In this document: one piece after another, positions 1-10,884 of the stretch
How the letters are laid out: each line of letters begins with the position of its first letter
Numbering within the stretch: the stretch's first letter is position 1
Assembly (NCBI RefSeq): GCF_040869045.1
Contig: NC_090319.1
Location: 265,810,897-265,874,896 of the forward strand
Direction: 5' to 3'
Origin: Eurosta solidaginis
Lineage: Eukaryota > Arthropoda > Insecta > Diptera > Tephritidae
DNA: 64,000 nucleotides
The notes under the pieces: model-generated
Databases searched by the model: none
What the model was told of the DNA's origin: nothing
The model's input: only the letters and a program-made list of their open reading frames with translations
Position numbers and translations under genes: made by a program

Positions 1-401
1 CATGTTAGTTACTATTGCGGGTGCTATATTTGCGATCTCATATTTCAAAGAAAAGAATTCAAGAAAACGTTTTTACTAATATCGATAAGACATCACGTTC
101 TCTCCTTCCATACTACAGAGCAAACAACATACTACATAGACTTATTTCCTTAGTAGCTAAATAGTTAAAATAAAAGTTTAATTAATGGATTTTTAATAGA
201 ACAACATTTTTTACATTTAATCATTATTTATTGCGTCTAAATACATTCGACTTAGTACTGTCTAGCAAATAAGTACTGCATGATATTTGTTTTGAATGAA
301 AACAAATAATTATAAGTCAGTTAGTTTTTTATGTTTTATAAAAATTCCATACTTGTAGATTGCGAAGTTATTCAATTAGTCATGACTTTTTTTAGACGCC
401 A
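1..401. other. AT-rich intergenic sequence, no gene seen
   Basis: No coding similarity, splice pattern or repeat family was recognised here. It is ordinary AT-rich DNA running into the foldback repeat that starts near 402. Confidence 0.6.
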
Positions 402-873
402 TGAAATTACCTCTGAAATTGGCAACCCAACTTTAAAAAATATTTTATTGGGTAAAAAGCAGTGAATTTTCGGAGAAACAAAAAAATTCCCGCGGGAATA
501 TTTTAGAAAATATCGAGTGGCACGCCAACTTCTTGTGAAGTTAGCGTGCGACTTTCCGAAAACCACCTTAGAGACCAATAAAGAAAATAATTCTTGCATA
601 CGACTGCCGTAAAATGAATTTTTTTTCAAACTTATAAAATATGCCACATATCTACTGCAAAATTAAAGCAAATTCGTATGTTAGAATTATTTTCCTAATT
701 GGTCTCTAACATGGTTTGCGAAAATTTGGCGTGCCACTCGACATTTTCTAAAATATGATCGCCGCAAAGTTTTTTTGTTTCACGAAAAATTACAATAAAT
801 TCATGCCAATTTACCCAATAGTTAGTTTTTACCCACGTAAAAATTGTCTTACCAACTTCAGAGAGGTTACGAT
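402..873. repeat. Imperfect foldback (inverted-repeat) element
   Basis: The left arm (about 402-585) and right arm (about 690-873) are imperfect reverse complements. Shared blocks include CGAGTGGCACGCCAA on the left against its complement TTGGCGTGCCACTCG on the right, and the pair TTAGAGACCAAT / ATTGGTCTCTAA. Roughly 100 bases of AT-rich spacer separate the arms. There is no transposase, so this is best read as a non-autonomous foldback or MITE copy. Boundaries are approximate and no target duplication was established. Confidence 0.7.
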
Positions 874-1010
874 ACTAGAATAAAATATATTTAATAGAAT
901 GTAAATAAATGGTATATAACAACATAAATTTATTCTATGTATGTATTTATTGGAATGGGAATGTTTAAGAAATACCGTATTATATCGTCTGTGAAATCCC
1001 CCAGCGGGTT

Positions 1011-1328
1011 AGGGGGTTAGAATATACCCGCGGTAGGTATGACTGTCGTAAGAGGCGACTAAAATACCAAATAGATTCAAGGGGTTGTGTAGCGCAACCC
1101 TTTCAGGTTGCCAGCGTAATATAGCTTCTCCAAACCCAGTTGTCAACCTCACCTCTCCGTGGCGAATCATGTTTCATTAACAACCGGGGCCGACCCGAAC
1201 TCCTCATGGATGTAGGGGGTGGGAGGGCGGGATAACCTAGAAGGTCGCATGTGGTCATAACAACTCGTTCCCGAGATGGTCGGCCTTGGTACCGGAACGT
1301 ACCGGATCTGCATCCGGCGAAGGACCAT
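1011..1328 (+). repeat. Interspersed non-coding repeat, copy 1
   Basis: This stretch is a diverged copy of the sequence at about 45690-46083. Both contain a run reading TGTCGTAAGAGGCGACTAAA, then a block with AAGGGGTTGTGTAGCG, and a GAAGGACCAT or AAAGGACCAT box near the end. The other copy ends in an ACAACAACAAC tail, as non-LTR or SINE elements do. No protein is encoded. This copy is cut at its right end by the AAC-type tail of the jockey-like element on the other strand. Class is uncertain. Confidence 0.6.
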
Positions 1329-1379
1329 GTTGTTGTTGTAGCAGTGCTTCGCCCCATCCAATAGGTCTGACAATCACAA

Positions 1380-2978
1380 ATTTTCATCAAAGTCCTCTAA
1401 CAGGAGTCCGAGGAAACTTGCTGTTTCAATAGGGGTGGACCATAATGAGAGAGGTGTTAGAGGCGTTGGTTCCACATTACAATTGAAGAGATGGTGTCAT
1501 GTGGGGACACGTTGCAAGCAGGGCATACATTTTGTATGTCGGGGTTGATTCTGGATAGGTAAGAGTTTAACCTGTTACGGTATCCAGATCGAAGTTGGGC
1601 TAGAGTGACTCGCGTTTCCCTAGGGAGTGTGCGATCCTCTTCCGCAAGTTTAGGGTATTGCTCTTTAAGTACACCAAGGGCCTGCTTATGTTTTTTGGCT
1701 TCATACGGCTGCGGTCTAAGGTGCCGTATTTCCTCATAGTGCTTACGGAAGTGACGCCTTAAGCCCCTCGGCTGTGTTGGCTCATCAATCAGATGTCTGT
1801 TGGGATGCCCAGGTTTCTGGGTATTCAACAGGAACTGTTTGGTTAGCATCTCATTTATCTCCCTGATGGGGAGTATTCTCGCCTCATTATGTAGATGGTG
1901 TTCTGGGGACATAATGAGACAACCCGTGGCGGTTCTGAGGGCAGTATTTTGGCAGGCCTGTAGCTTCTTCCAGTGCGTAATCTTTAGGCTTGGCGACCAT
2001 ATCGGGGACGCTTAGCATGCAATCAGCTGGCCAATTGCTTTGTAAGTGGTAATGAGCGTTTCTTTATCTTTTTCCCAAACACTGCCAGCAAGAGATTTGA
2101 GGATTTTATTACGGCTATAGATTTTCGGTACAATTGCGGCTGCATGCTCACCAAAATGTAGATCCTGATCGAACGTCCCACCCAAGAGTTTGGGGTGTAG
2201 GACAGTCGGTAGCGTAGTGCCATTGAAGTGGACGTTCAAAATGGTCGACATTTCGGAAGTCCATGTTGTAAATAAGGTCGCCGATGATTTAGTCGGTGAT
2301 GTCAGGTTTCGCGAGGTGAAGAGACTGGAGAGATCAGGGAGGTAGCCGTTTATTTTGTTACATAGCTCATCGATCTGTAGGCCTGGGCCTGTGGCCATTA
2401 TTGTGCAGTCATCGGCGAAGAAAACGATAGTAACTCCTTCTGGTGGCGAAGGTAGCTTTGATATGTAGAAGTCAAACAAAAGTGGGGATAGGACACCACC
2501 CTGTGGCACCCCTTGCTTTAGATGTTTCGTTTCGAAATTGCACCGATGACTCCCGTCCACCCAGATAATTTGCGGTCCACCTTTTAAAACTTGGGGGAAG
2601 GGTAGACCCTTCCAGGTCCTGCAGTAACGTGCCATGGTTGACCGTAGTAGCGCAACGAGTACTGTTCTATGGTGGGGGTTTTGATTTAAACCGCAATTTA
2701 TCTGGGTGCCAATGGCATTTAGCGCGGTGGTAGTGCTGTGTAGTTTTCTAAAGCCATGCTGATGAGAGGCTTATGGCAAATTTGCCTTGAAATGGGGCAG
2801 TAAAATTACTTCAAGCGTCTTAGCTACTGTGGATAGGAGAGATATTGGCCGATATGACTCTCCTATGTTAGCTGGTTTCCCAGGCTTTAGTAGCGGGACC
2901 ACCTTGGCCGTTTCCCATTTTTCGGGAATGACAAAGGTGGAAAGAGACAGGTTGAAGACATGTGCTAAATATTTAAAA
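1380..2978 (-). pseudogene. Jockey-like reverse transcriptase, C-terminal half (broken)
   Basis: The longest frame (2635-2012) holds the fingers/palm motif QGGVLSPLLF and the catalytic box as FADD (FFADDCT, where copy 2 has YADDCT). A second frame (1912-1457) holds the downstream thumb region and a PACN...PHDT segment. The end of the protein, reading LTPLSLW...FLGLLLEDF in a shifted frame near 1380-1460, matches what is expected of the C-terminus. At least two frameshifts separate these pieces. It would copy the element's RNA at a nicked target, but cannot be made in this form. Confidence 0.8.
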
Positions 2979-2983
2979 CCCTC
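2979..2983. repeat. Target-site duplication CCCTC, left side of gypsy element
   Basis: CCCTC directly precedes the left LTR and is repeated at 7549-7553 directly after the right LTR. A 5-bp duplication is usual for Ty3/gypsy integrases. The uninterrupted relative near 30260 has a single CCCTA-type site at this place. Confidence 0.85.
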
Positions 2984-3172
2984 TTTTATATATGAGTGTT
3001 TATTTAATTAATGAAGCAAGTTAATTGTTACATTTTAAAGTTAATGCGTCAAAGTATATCAATTGAAAGATAAAAAAGTAATAAAGAAGAAGATAAAGAA
3101 TGTTCCGGCAACACAGATGTATATATAAATAATTTATTGTCGTGGCGCTGCCATCTGGTTTCATACATAACA
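2984..3172 (-). repeat. 3' LTR of the gypsy element at 3.0-7.5 kb
   Basis: A 189-bp long terminal repeat matching 7360-7548, with differences clustered at two places (around the GAAGCAAG block and near the outer end). It ends next to the polypurine tract inside and to CCCTC outside. Confidence 0.9.
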
Positions 3173-3346
3173 TTTTTCCCTCCTCTGTAATGGCTAAGGT
3201 GAGTTTCCGACAGGTGCCCTTCTCTGTCTGGTTGATCGCCGTGGAATTTGAGGTATCTTACTTGTTTTGGGTGTTGTATGCGGTGTCGATGTAGGACTTT
3301 GCCCTATTGTACTATTGGCCGAAGCAAAGCCTTCAAAATCTTCCGA

Positions 3347-4159
3347 TCACCACGATTCGTTTTGCGCCTTTTCAGTAACCACCGGTTGCGTTATTGCTTC
3401 AGTGCTATCTACTTCAGCTGATGCCTCGGTTTCATTAGTGTTGTCTTCGGTTGATAGCCTCGCCTTGTAATAATCAACTTCCCGAGCTGTTTTATCAGGT
3501 CCAACCGGGGCTTTGCGTATTTGGTCGACATGCCGTTTTACACTTTTCCCATTGAAGAGTATTTCATAGTGCAGATCACCTAGAAGTGCGTTTGTGGTTC
3601 CCCTGAGCCACTTACAAATTCGTGGATTTCCAGAAAAAAAGTAAACATTTTGATTTGGTTCAAACTCTCTAATAGTTTTCTTGGACTTTACGTATTGCTT
3701 CTCTTCTACCTTCTTTGAAATTTCCTCTGGTCGAATCAGATTCAACCTTGTGCGCAACTGTCGCCCCATAAATAGTAGTGCTCGTGATAACCCTGTGGTT
3801 GCATGTGGTGCGTTTTTGTATTGCCTCAAAAATTCATTCAAATTTGTCTTTAATGAACTAGTCGTAGTACTCATCGCTTTCAATGCTTTCTTGACTGTTT
3901 GTACGCTACGCTCTGCTTGTCCGTTAGTTGCTGGGTGATACGGCGCTGAATATTTGTGATATGTAACACCAACTGCTGTCAGAAAGTTGTTAAATTCTGC
4001 AGAAGTGAAATTTGTTCCATTATCAGAAGCGACAGTTAGCGGCACGCCGTAAGCCGCAAACACTTCGTCCAACAACGCAATTGTCGTCGTTGCTGTTATA
4101 GATTTAGTAACTCTCACTTCTAACCACTTACTGTATGCGTCCGAGATTACCAGCAACAT
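3347..4159 (-). pseudogene. Gypsy integrase catalytic core and C-terminal domain
   Basis: An open frame of 270 residues, the longest intact piece of this element. The D,D,E triad is visible: D in VISDAYSKW, D in ASDNGTNF and E in NGQAERSVQ. The C-terminal part carries the usual basic DNA-binding stretch and a chromo-like/GPF-type loop (GDLHYEILFNGKSVKRHVDQI). It would insert element DNA into the genome. It is separated by a short frame break from the zinc-binding domain at 4223-4663, so the polyprotein is not continuous. Confidence 0.85.
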
Positions 4160-4222
4160 CGCTCCCTCGAAAGGTCCCGCATAGTCGATATGAATACGTT
4201 CCCATGGTCCCTTGGGGTATTC

Positions 4223-4663
4223 CTAATGATGATCATCACGTTTTGCCGGTTTGTTTGCTTGTGTTGCACATGCATCACATTGGTTCGCAATATTTTCGAT
4301 ATCATTGTCTATGCCCGGCCAGTATATGAATGAGCGAGCAATCCCTTTCATCTTAACAATTCCTAAATGCCCCGTGTGTAAATTGTCAAGCAGTTTGTTC
4401 CGATATTTTGGTGGAATAACAACACGATGTTCGAACGTCAAACATCCGGAGGACAACTTATAATTGACTTCTGGGGATTTGTACCCTGCCTTTTTCAAGC
4501 ACTGGCCACTTTCCAGTAGTTTAATTATTTTACCCATTCGTTCATCTTTTCTGGACTCTCTTGCTATGTGTTCTGAACTTAGTGGTAATTGGTTGATTTG
4601 GCGAATCATGAAGTGATCGAACTCATCATATTCGTCTAGATTCGTCATAGCTGTCTGCTGCAA
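4223..4663 (-). pseudogene. Gypsy integrase N-terminal zinc-binding region
   Basis: The 146-residue frame contains the HHCC module: HTGHLGIVKMKG, then YWPGIDNDIE, then CDAC. It lies between the RNase H remnants and the integrase core, as expected in gypsy pol. The frame stops short of the core domain. Function is binding DNA ends and multimerisation of integrase. Confidence 0.8.
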
Positions 4664-5195
4664 CTGCTTAATTTGTAGTGATTTCGGTGCCGAAAGTGGG
4701 CGCGTGAAAGATAGTCGGCACTCGCGTTCGCCTTTGAGCTTTTGTACACTACCTCGAAATCAAATCTGCTTAAAAAGTCTGCGTAGTTCGCCATTCTACT
4801 TATGCATAATACTGGAAGCGATTTGTCAGGTTGTAATATTTGTGACAATGGCTTATGATCGGTGATTAGTGCCCAATGACGCGCGTATAAATATTTGAAA
4901 AATTTCTGAACCGCCCAATCTGTTGATAGCGTTGTTCTGTAGCATTCAATATTCGACTTGCGTATGCAATTGGTCGTTCGGTCCCGTTCTCTAAACGGTG
5001 TGAAAGCACGGCTCCTAGTCCTATTGGACTCGCTTCTGTTGCCAGTAGTACAGGTAGTGTTGGGCCGTATGGCATCAACACTTGAGGTGAAACCAACGTC
5101 TCTTTCAATAGGGCAAACGCTGCGCTTGCCTCCTTAGTCCAGTAAAATTTCTCTATTTTCAGCATATCCCGCAATGCCCGTGCACTTGTGGCCAA
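4645..5195 (-). pseudogene. Gypsy RT connection and RNase H remnants
   Basis: Two broken frames (5195-4866 and 4848-4645). The first starts with the RT thumb/connection (KFYWTKEASAAFALLK) and enters RNase H at LLATEASPIGLG, where the first catalytic Asp of the usual DASP motif reads Glu. The second holds the RNase H end and tether (ANYADFLSRFDFEVVYK...ADYLSRA). The middle, which would hold the other catalytic residues, is damaged by a frameshift near 4850-4870. Confidence 0.8.
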
Positions 5196-5246
5196 ATCTG
5201 GAATAAATGCGCTATAATACGTGGTTTTTCCTAAAAACAGCTGTAA

Positions 5247-5982
5247 CTATTCGAAAGTCGTTGGCTTGGGAGCGTTTAGTACCGCTTCAATGTGTTTTTC
5301 GGATTTATGTACGACCTGTTCGTCGATGTGGTGGCCAAGGAACTCCACCGATGGTGTCGCAAAGACACACTTTGACTTGTTCAAATGCAAACCATGTGAT
5401 TTAATGCGATTTAGTGTCGCTACCAAAACTATCAGTAGCTGCTCGAAGTTTTCAGCAAACACCAAGATATCATCAAAAAAATTTAAAACATTTGGGACTC
5501 CCTGTAACACAGTCTCCATTTTTCTTTGCCAGATAGCTGGAATATTTGCTGCTCCATATACCGCACGAGTAGGTCGTATTAACCCATGCGTCACTGTATT
5601 TAATGTCAATACATGCGCAAACTCATCGTAAATTGTTAAATGCGTATATGCATCTGTTATATCTAAGTGACAAAATATTGTAGTTTTTCATTTTATTAAA
5701 CAAATCTTCTGTTTTTGGAATCGGGTGTTCGTCGATGATCATTTTTGGATTGACAGTGGGCTTATAATTACCGGTAATGCGAATACCCCCATTCTTTTTT
5801 GCTACTAGGTGTGTTGTTGAGGCCCATTCTGAATGCTCCACTCTCTTGTAAAAACCTGACTGAATTTTACGATCTATTTCCTGGGCATACTCCTCTCTCA
5901 GCGCCATCGGTACATCGCGCGCTCGCGCGAAAACTGTTGTTGCTCCAGCTTTGAGCTTTACTTTTGCAGGTGGCCCACTCAA
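5247..5982 (-). pseudogene. Gypsy reverse transcriptase palm (two frames)
   Basis: The first frame (5982-5623) has the RT entry region with ALREEYAQEIDRKIQSG and SEWASTTHLVAKKNGGIRI. The second (5609-5247) has GLIRPTRAVYGAANIPA and the catalytic box FFDDIL, followed by LNKSKCVFATPSVEFLGHHI. A frameshift near 5610-5630 separates them. The catalytic Asp pair is intact, so inactivation came from indels and not from loss of the active site. Confidence 0.85.
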
Positions 5983-6150
5983 CTTCCCAGCTGTCGTACT
6001 GAAGATGTCCTCAAAACATGTAATGAGATGTTGCAGTCGCGTTTGTTGGTTTATAGATAGTTTTGGTGCTGTTGAATTTATACTATTGATTCGGTTAGAC
6101 GACGAAAACAGTTCAGTGAAGTTTATTTCTCGTGCGAATTGCGATATCCA

Positions 6151-6686
6151 TTATCGGCCGCAAAGTGTATCACAATCTCCTTGAACGACATACAAATTAA
6201 GTCGTCGTGAAGTTTTCCCCATTGTCGCAGTTACTACGACCCGTCCAATGCAGTTCACCTTGTGGCCCGTATAGCTTGTAAATCGTCGATCAGTCTTTAA
6301 CAACCTAAAATTTGGTTTAATCGAACGCAACGTTTTGCAATTCATTACTGCACATGGTGCACCCATATCTAATTCCATCTGTATTTGTTTCCCATCTATA
6401 TATATAGGAATCATTTTTCTATCTATTGCATTGCATGCATTAACACTGTTTAGTTTTTGAACTGATTCTTTGGCGATGTGGCCTACTCTTCCACATGCAA
6501 AGCATTTGGAATTATTAAATTTGCAGTCTTTTCTAAGGTGCTGCCCCGACATCCGTAACAATTGGACCCTTTCTCTTTTTCCCTCTGCATCGGTTTTTCG
6601 CCACTCGAGTTTTTCGAATTTGTATTTCGTTTTGTTTTAACTGGTGCGTATCCCAGTTTATACGTTGGCTCGCTTGATTGTATCAC
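6151..6686 (-). pseudogene. Gypsy nucleocapsid zinc knuckles and protease
   Basis: Two overlapping frames (6686-6483 and 6561-6151) together show a first knuckle starting CYGC and continuing, after a one-base frame change, as HLRKDC. A second knuckle, CFACGRVGHIAKES, has lost its final Cys. The aspartic protease follows: LDMGAPC stands where LDTGA or LDSGA is usual, so the residue after the catalytic Asp is altered. A TAA near 6151 closes the frame before an RT linker. Confidence 0.75.
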
Positions 6687-6800
6687 CTCTGTGCACTTTA
6701 GGTCTGTTGTGGCGTTTTGTGTTAATTCGATTGTATGCGCAATTTCGTATGCTTCAGCAAAATTTTTTGGTTTCTTTGCAATAACTTCATCACAAATAAC

Positions 6801-7334
6801 TCATGATTCTACGCCATACAACAATTGCTCTAGTAGCATTCTATCTAAGAATTCTCCATACTCACAGTGTACAGCCGCTTCTTTTAACCGAAGTGCGAAC
6901 TTGCAAATCGGCTCTTGTTTGTTTTGCCAGAACTTGATACTTTCTGCATACTTAATCCTACAGCCATCAAAATGGCGAATCAAGATATTTTTTATTTCGC
7001 TGTAGTTGAGCGAGTCTGGTGTTTTTGGGTTAATAAGAATTTTTAGCGCTGTATTAAGCTCTGCCCCCATGTGTACACGTACGAACTTGTGTTGTTCCGC
7101 TTCTGGAACCTTGCTCAACTGTAATGCCCAATCTACACGTGTGAAATAATCCTGTACTGAGGATTTATCTTCCGATTTGTATTCCGTAATACTAAACGGT
7201 GGTGGTTTGGGTGACACCGAACGATTTACCTTTGTATTTGCCGCAGCATTCTGTGCAGCCTCCTCCACAGCTCCTCGGATTGCTCCTGCTAGCGCATCCA
7301 ACACTGTTTTTAAATCGTCCGGTGTAAGGCTCAT
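6801..7334 (-). pseudogene. Gypsy gag capsid region
   Basis: A 177-residue frame opens with a true ATG at 7334, 11 bases after the primer-binding-like site. The central part looks like a retrotransposon capsid (FTRVDWALQLSKVPEAEQ, then KFWQNKQEPICKFALRLKEAA). A TGA ends it at 6803-6801, but the same frame reads on (VICDEVIAKKPKNFAEA) toward the zinc knuckles, so the stop is likely a mutation. Confidence 0.75.
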
Positions 7335-7359
7335 TTTTAAAATACACTTCTGACACCAT

Positions 7360-7548
7360 TTTTATATATGAGTGTTTATTTAATTAATGAAATAAATTAA
7401 TTGTTACATTTTAAAGTTAATGCGCCAAAGTATATCAATTGAAAGATAAAAAAGTAATAAAGAAGAAGATAAAGAATGTTCCGGCAACACAGATGTATAT
7501 ATAAATAATTTATTGTCGTGGGGCTGCTATCTCGTTTCATACATAACA
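7360..7548 (-). repeat. 5' LTR of the gypsy element at 3.0-7.5 kb
   Basis: Matches 2984-3172 over its full length. On the minus strand it starts TGTTATGTATGA and ends at the primer-binding site. The copy CCCTC follows at 7549-7553. Confidence 0.9.
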
Positions 7549-7553
7549 CCCTC

Positions 7554-8436
7554 ATTTCCTAGGCTTTTAAGCATCGGCATGGCTACGCCGTCAGGGCCCA
7601 CCGCTTTAGATGGTTTAGTTTGACCGATGGCATCCTCAGCCTCTTTGGCGGTAATGGTAATTGGGGACGCACTGAATTTATGTGTGTGCGCGTGTATGTT
7701 GGCCATCCGTCTTTGTCGACTGTAGAATGCATTATATAGTCTCGGCAGAAAGCGCTCGCGCATTTTTTCGCATCCGATAGCACTTTATCGCCAAAGGCGA
7801 TGGAAATTTTGTCATTGTGCTTGGATGGATTCGATAGGGACTTTACGGTGGACCAAAGCTTACCCACACCGGCAGAGAGGTTACAGCTTCTTAGATGCCC
7901 TCCCATTTCGCCCGCTTGTGTTCATCCACAAGCAATCTGATGTGTTTGTTTATGTCCCTTATTTGGGGGTCGCCGGGATCGAGCTGTCTTATAAGGTCAC
8001 GTTCTCTCGCTAAATTTGCGGCCTCCGCCGGAAAGTAAGGCCGAATTTCGGTAATTCTTCCGGCGGGAATAAAGCGAGCCGCGGCGAATTCAATGACCTT
8101 GCGGAAAGCACGTTCCCCTTGGCGAGCATCAGTCGGGATAGGGAGGGCAGCAAAGCGGCTGTCTGTAAAGGATTTGTACTCTTCCCACTTTCCTTTTTTA
8201 AAGTTTATGGAAGTGCGGTTATGAGAGATGATGAAGTCGGCGGTACGCTCGAGCGAGATAAGTATTGGCAGGTGGTCGGATGCCAGTGTTACCATCGGCT
8301 GCCAGTTGACGCAGTTTACGAATCCTGCGCTCACGATTGATATATCCGGCGAACTGTGACAGCTTCGTACCATACGAGTGGGGGCGTCTCCGTTTATTGT
8401 GCAGAACGTCGTTTCTTCTATTTGATCCGCCAACAT
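7554..8436 (-). pseudogene. Jockey-like endonuclease and RT N-terminus, copy 1
   Basis: The frame 8436-7891 covers the second half of an exonuclease-endonuclease-phosphatase domain (ASDHLPILISLER carries the conserved Asp-His of the SDH motif). Overlapping frames 7906-7583 and 7763-7527 continue into the region before RT (PSKAVGPDGVAMPMLKSLG, the usual AxGPDG motif). The gypsy insertion interrupts the protein just after this motif. The domain would nick target DNA to prime reverse transcription. Confidence 0.8.
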
Positions 8437-9446
8437 CTCACCTCAGCTGTCCGCCTGCAAGAACAGGTCTGCAGAGCAGATCTTGCTGTGAGTTTAGTCT
8501 CTTTAATCGCAGCAATGCGGATGTTGTGCCGCTTCATGAAATCGACTATCTCCGTGATCTTACCATTTAATCCATTACAGTTTAACTGCAGTATTCTGAA
8601 GTGCAACGGGGGAGACGTCGTCACTCTAGGAGTAAGTGACGGGTGACTACGCCTGGGTTGTGAGAGGGTAGGACGCAATTGCTGTTGTGGCCCAGGGGCT
8701 GGTCGTCCGTGGGTAAGCATTGGGGTACCCGGTGTATTTGGGTTTGCGGCCTGGCAACACGGCACAATGAAGCCCGTCGGGGGGTTTCCGTTGCGAAGAC
8801 CAGAACATCTAGGAAAGTGGCACCGACCTAGGCAGGAGCTGCATTGGGCGGATGTCGCAAGCATATAAATTCTGTGCTTGAACACAGTGCAAACGGTGGT
8901 AGGGACTAAGAGTCTGTTTCCCTGACCTACACGATTGCTGCCGGAAAAGAAGGGGGGCAGGGGCTGATATACGGCATTGCTGCCCACTCTACTACGGAGA
9001 TTGTAGTTATGAGTGGGAGCAGCCGTATGAGCTGGAGGCACCATAGGGCGCGAGGTGTTGGGGGAACTAGTAGTGGCTTGCTGAGCAGCGGAGCGTCTGG
9101 TTTTAGGGTCTAGCCCTGAACAACCTGTCCGATAAAACCATCCCTTGCACGAGACACACTGACAAGAGTATGACCGTCCTAAAAATATTCTTTTCAGGCA
9201 AACGCAGCAAAACCATTTCTCAGGTCCGGGGTCAGGAGACGGACCCGGATTGGGTTCGATACCTGCCCGGAGCAGGAGAGTATGGAGCAGTCCCGTTGCG
9301 AGGAGCTGCTGGAGGGATGACAATTTGTGGAAAGGACATAACGAATTAAGTGGGGTTACACTGAAATGACAGTCCTTGCTCGGGAAAAATTCCGAGTCGC
9401 TCCAGTACATAGAAGCAACTGCCTTGGGAAGCGGACTTAACGTCAT
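8418..9446 (-). pseudogene. Jockey-like leader: 2A-like motif, Cys-rich finger, endonuclease start
   Basis: Taking the ATG at 9446, the frame shows near residue 65 the motif LLLRAGIEPNPGP (9278-9241), which resembles 2A ribosome-skipping peptides, although the usual Asp before Val/Ile-Glu reads Gly here. A Cys-rich stretch follows (WFCCVCLKRI...CQCVSCKGWF), then a proline-rich linker, then the endonuclease start (LQLNCNGLNGKITEIVDF and AAIKETKLTARS). The frame is lost soon after this. I infer that the leader once fused or separated co-translationally from the polymerase protein. Confidence 0.75.
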
Positions 9447-9642
9447 ATAGCTCCTTACCAATTTTCATTATCCTACCATAACTACATCCAGAGATATGCA
9501 GTATGATATATTCCATTTGTATGGGAGGTGCCACGTCCCCTTTTCTATATCGAAATTATTTTTAGCCCAAAACCTTCGTGTTGATCGAAGGAACCTATAG
9601 AAATACGTTTCCATATGTAACACACAGACACGCAGAATTTGA

Positions 9643-10710
9643 TTTTTATACTCAGCGTGCTTTGCACACAGAGTATATTAACTTTGATTGGATAACGGTT
9701 GGTTTTACAGGTATAAAGGAATCGAGATAGATATAGACTTCCATATATCAAAATTATCAGTATCGAAAAAAAATTTGATTGAGCCATGTCCGCCCGTCCG
9801 TCCGTCTGTCCGTTAACGCGATAACTTGAGTAAATATTGAGATATCTTCACCAAATTTGGTACACGATTTTATCTGGACCCAGAATATATTGGTATTGAA
9901 AGTGAGTGAAATCGGATGATAACCACGCCCACTTTTTATATATATATAAAATTTTGGAAAACATAAAAAACCTGATAATTTAGTAAATAATACACGTAGA
10001 ATGTTGAAATTTGACGTGTGGACTTATATTGAGACTCTTGACTTTTTTTAAAATGGCGTGGCACCGCCCACGTGTGATAAAATCAATTGTCTTTACTATA
10101 AGGAATGCTTTGAAGAAAAATTAACGAAATCGGTTAAGGATCACGGCCACTTTTATATAAAATATTTTTAAAAGGGTCGTGGACGAATAAAATAAGCTAT
10201 ATCTTTGCAAAAAAGAGCTTTATATCAATGGTATTTCATTTTCAAGTGGATTTATAACAATAAATAGGAAAAACTTCAAATTTAAAAAAAATGGGCGTGG
10301 CACCGCCCCTTTTATGACTAAGCAATTTTCTATGTTTCGGGAGCCATAACTCGAAGAAAAATTAACGGATCGTAATAAAATTTGGTACAAAAATTTTCCC
10401 TATAACAGGAAATATTTCTAGAAAAAATGGACGAGATCGGTTAAAGACCACGCCCACTTTATTATAAAAAATTTTTAAAAGGGTCGTAGACTAGAATAAT
10501 AAGCTATAACTTAGCAAAAAATAGTTTTGAATCAATGACATTTCACTTATCAAGTTTTATTGTAAGAGGAAATTGGGAGACATTTCTTTTAAAAGGGCGG
10601 TGCCACGTGTTATGTAGAAAAGTAATTTATCTGAAATGAAATGTACAATTGAAGCTCACGCTGAGTATATAATGTTCGGTTACACCCGAACTTAGACACC
10701 TTTACTTGTT
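9643..10710 (+). mobile_element. Non-coding element with TATACTCAG ends, short copy
   Basis: It starts TTTTTATACTCAGCGTG and ends with CACGCTGAGTATATAATG followed by a GTTCGGTTACACCCGAACTT hairpin and TTACTTGTT. The ends are therefore partly inverted. The interior has the GTCCGTCCGTCC run and several blocks of the type ACCACGCCCACTTTTT. Two longer relatives lie at 14231-16954 and 16955-21386, which carry an extra tandem-repeat array missing here. No transposase frame was seen. I do not assign a superfamily. Confidence 0.75.
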
Positions 10711-10884
10711 ATATATATAGATAAAATATCTCAGCCATTCAACATCCACCCGAATTATTAAATTGGGTAGGATATGTATTTTAATATTTAAGACGGACTG
10801 TTCAATGATCTCAGGCTGTCACATTCCAAAGAATCCGCGCCGACAACCAGGCCCGTCTAGTGTAACAAGCAACTAAAATCCTAA
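10711..10884. other. Unassigned short gap between elements
   Basis: No coding potential was recognised. It may contain 5' untranslated sequence of the adjacent jockey-like fragment. Confidence 0.4.

Larger units (their letters stand above)
2984..7548 (-). mobile_element. Ty3/gypsy LTR retrotransposon, 4565 bp, near full length
   Basis: Two 189-bp direct LTRs (2984-3172 and 7360-7548) flank gag and pol on the minus strand, with TSD CCCTC. LTR ends on the minus strand are TGTTAT and ATAAAA. A primer-binding-like site reading TGGTGTCAGAAGTG follows the 5' LTR at 7358-7345, and a polypurine tract AGAGGAGGGAAAAA precedes the 3' LTR (3186-3173). I count about 7 differences between the LTRs, near 3.7 percent, so the insertion is not brand new. 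The order gag, protease, RT, RNase H, integrase is of gypsy type; no envelope gene was seen. Several frames are broken. Confidence 0.92.
1329..9465 (-). mobile_element. Jockey-like non-LTR retrotransposon copy 1, split by a gypsy element
   Basis: Read on the minus strand, the 5' half lies at about 9465-7554 and the 3' half at 2983-1329; the gypsy element 2984-7548 sits between them. The joining point is clear because the second copy (near 30255-30275) reads straight through the site. The 5' half has a leader with a 2A-like motif, a cysteine-rich finger and the start of the endonuclease. The 3' half has the reverse transcriptase and a 3' region ending in an AAC-repeat tail at about 1330-1342. 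The frames are broken throughout, so this is a dead copy. Clade naming (jockey rather than CR1) is from family knowledge and not firm. Confidence 0.8.

Noticed and set aside
3173..3346. An envelope gene after the integrase of the 3.0-kb gypsy element
   Set aside because: There are fewer than 200 bases between the integrase end and the polypurine tract, too short for any envelope protein.
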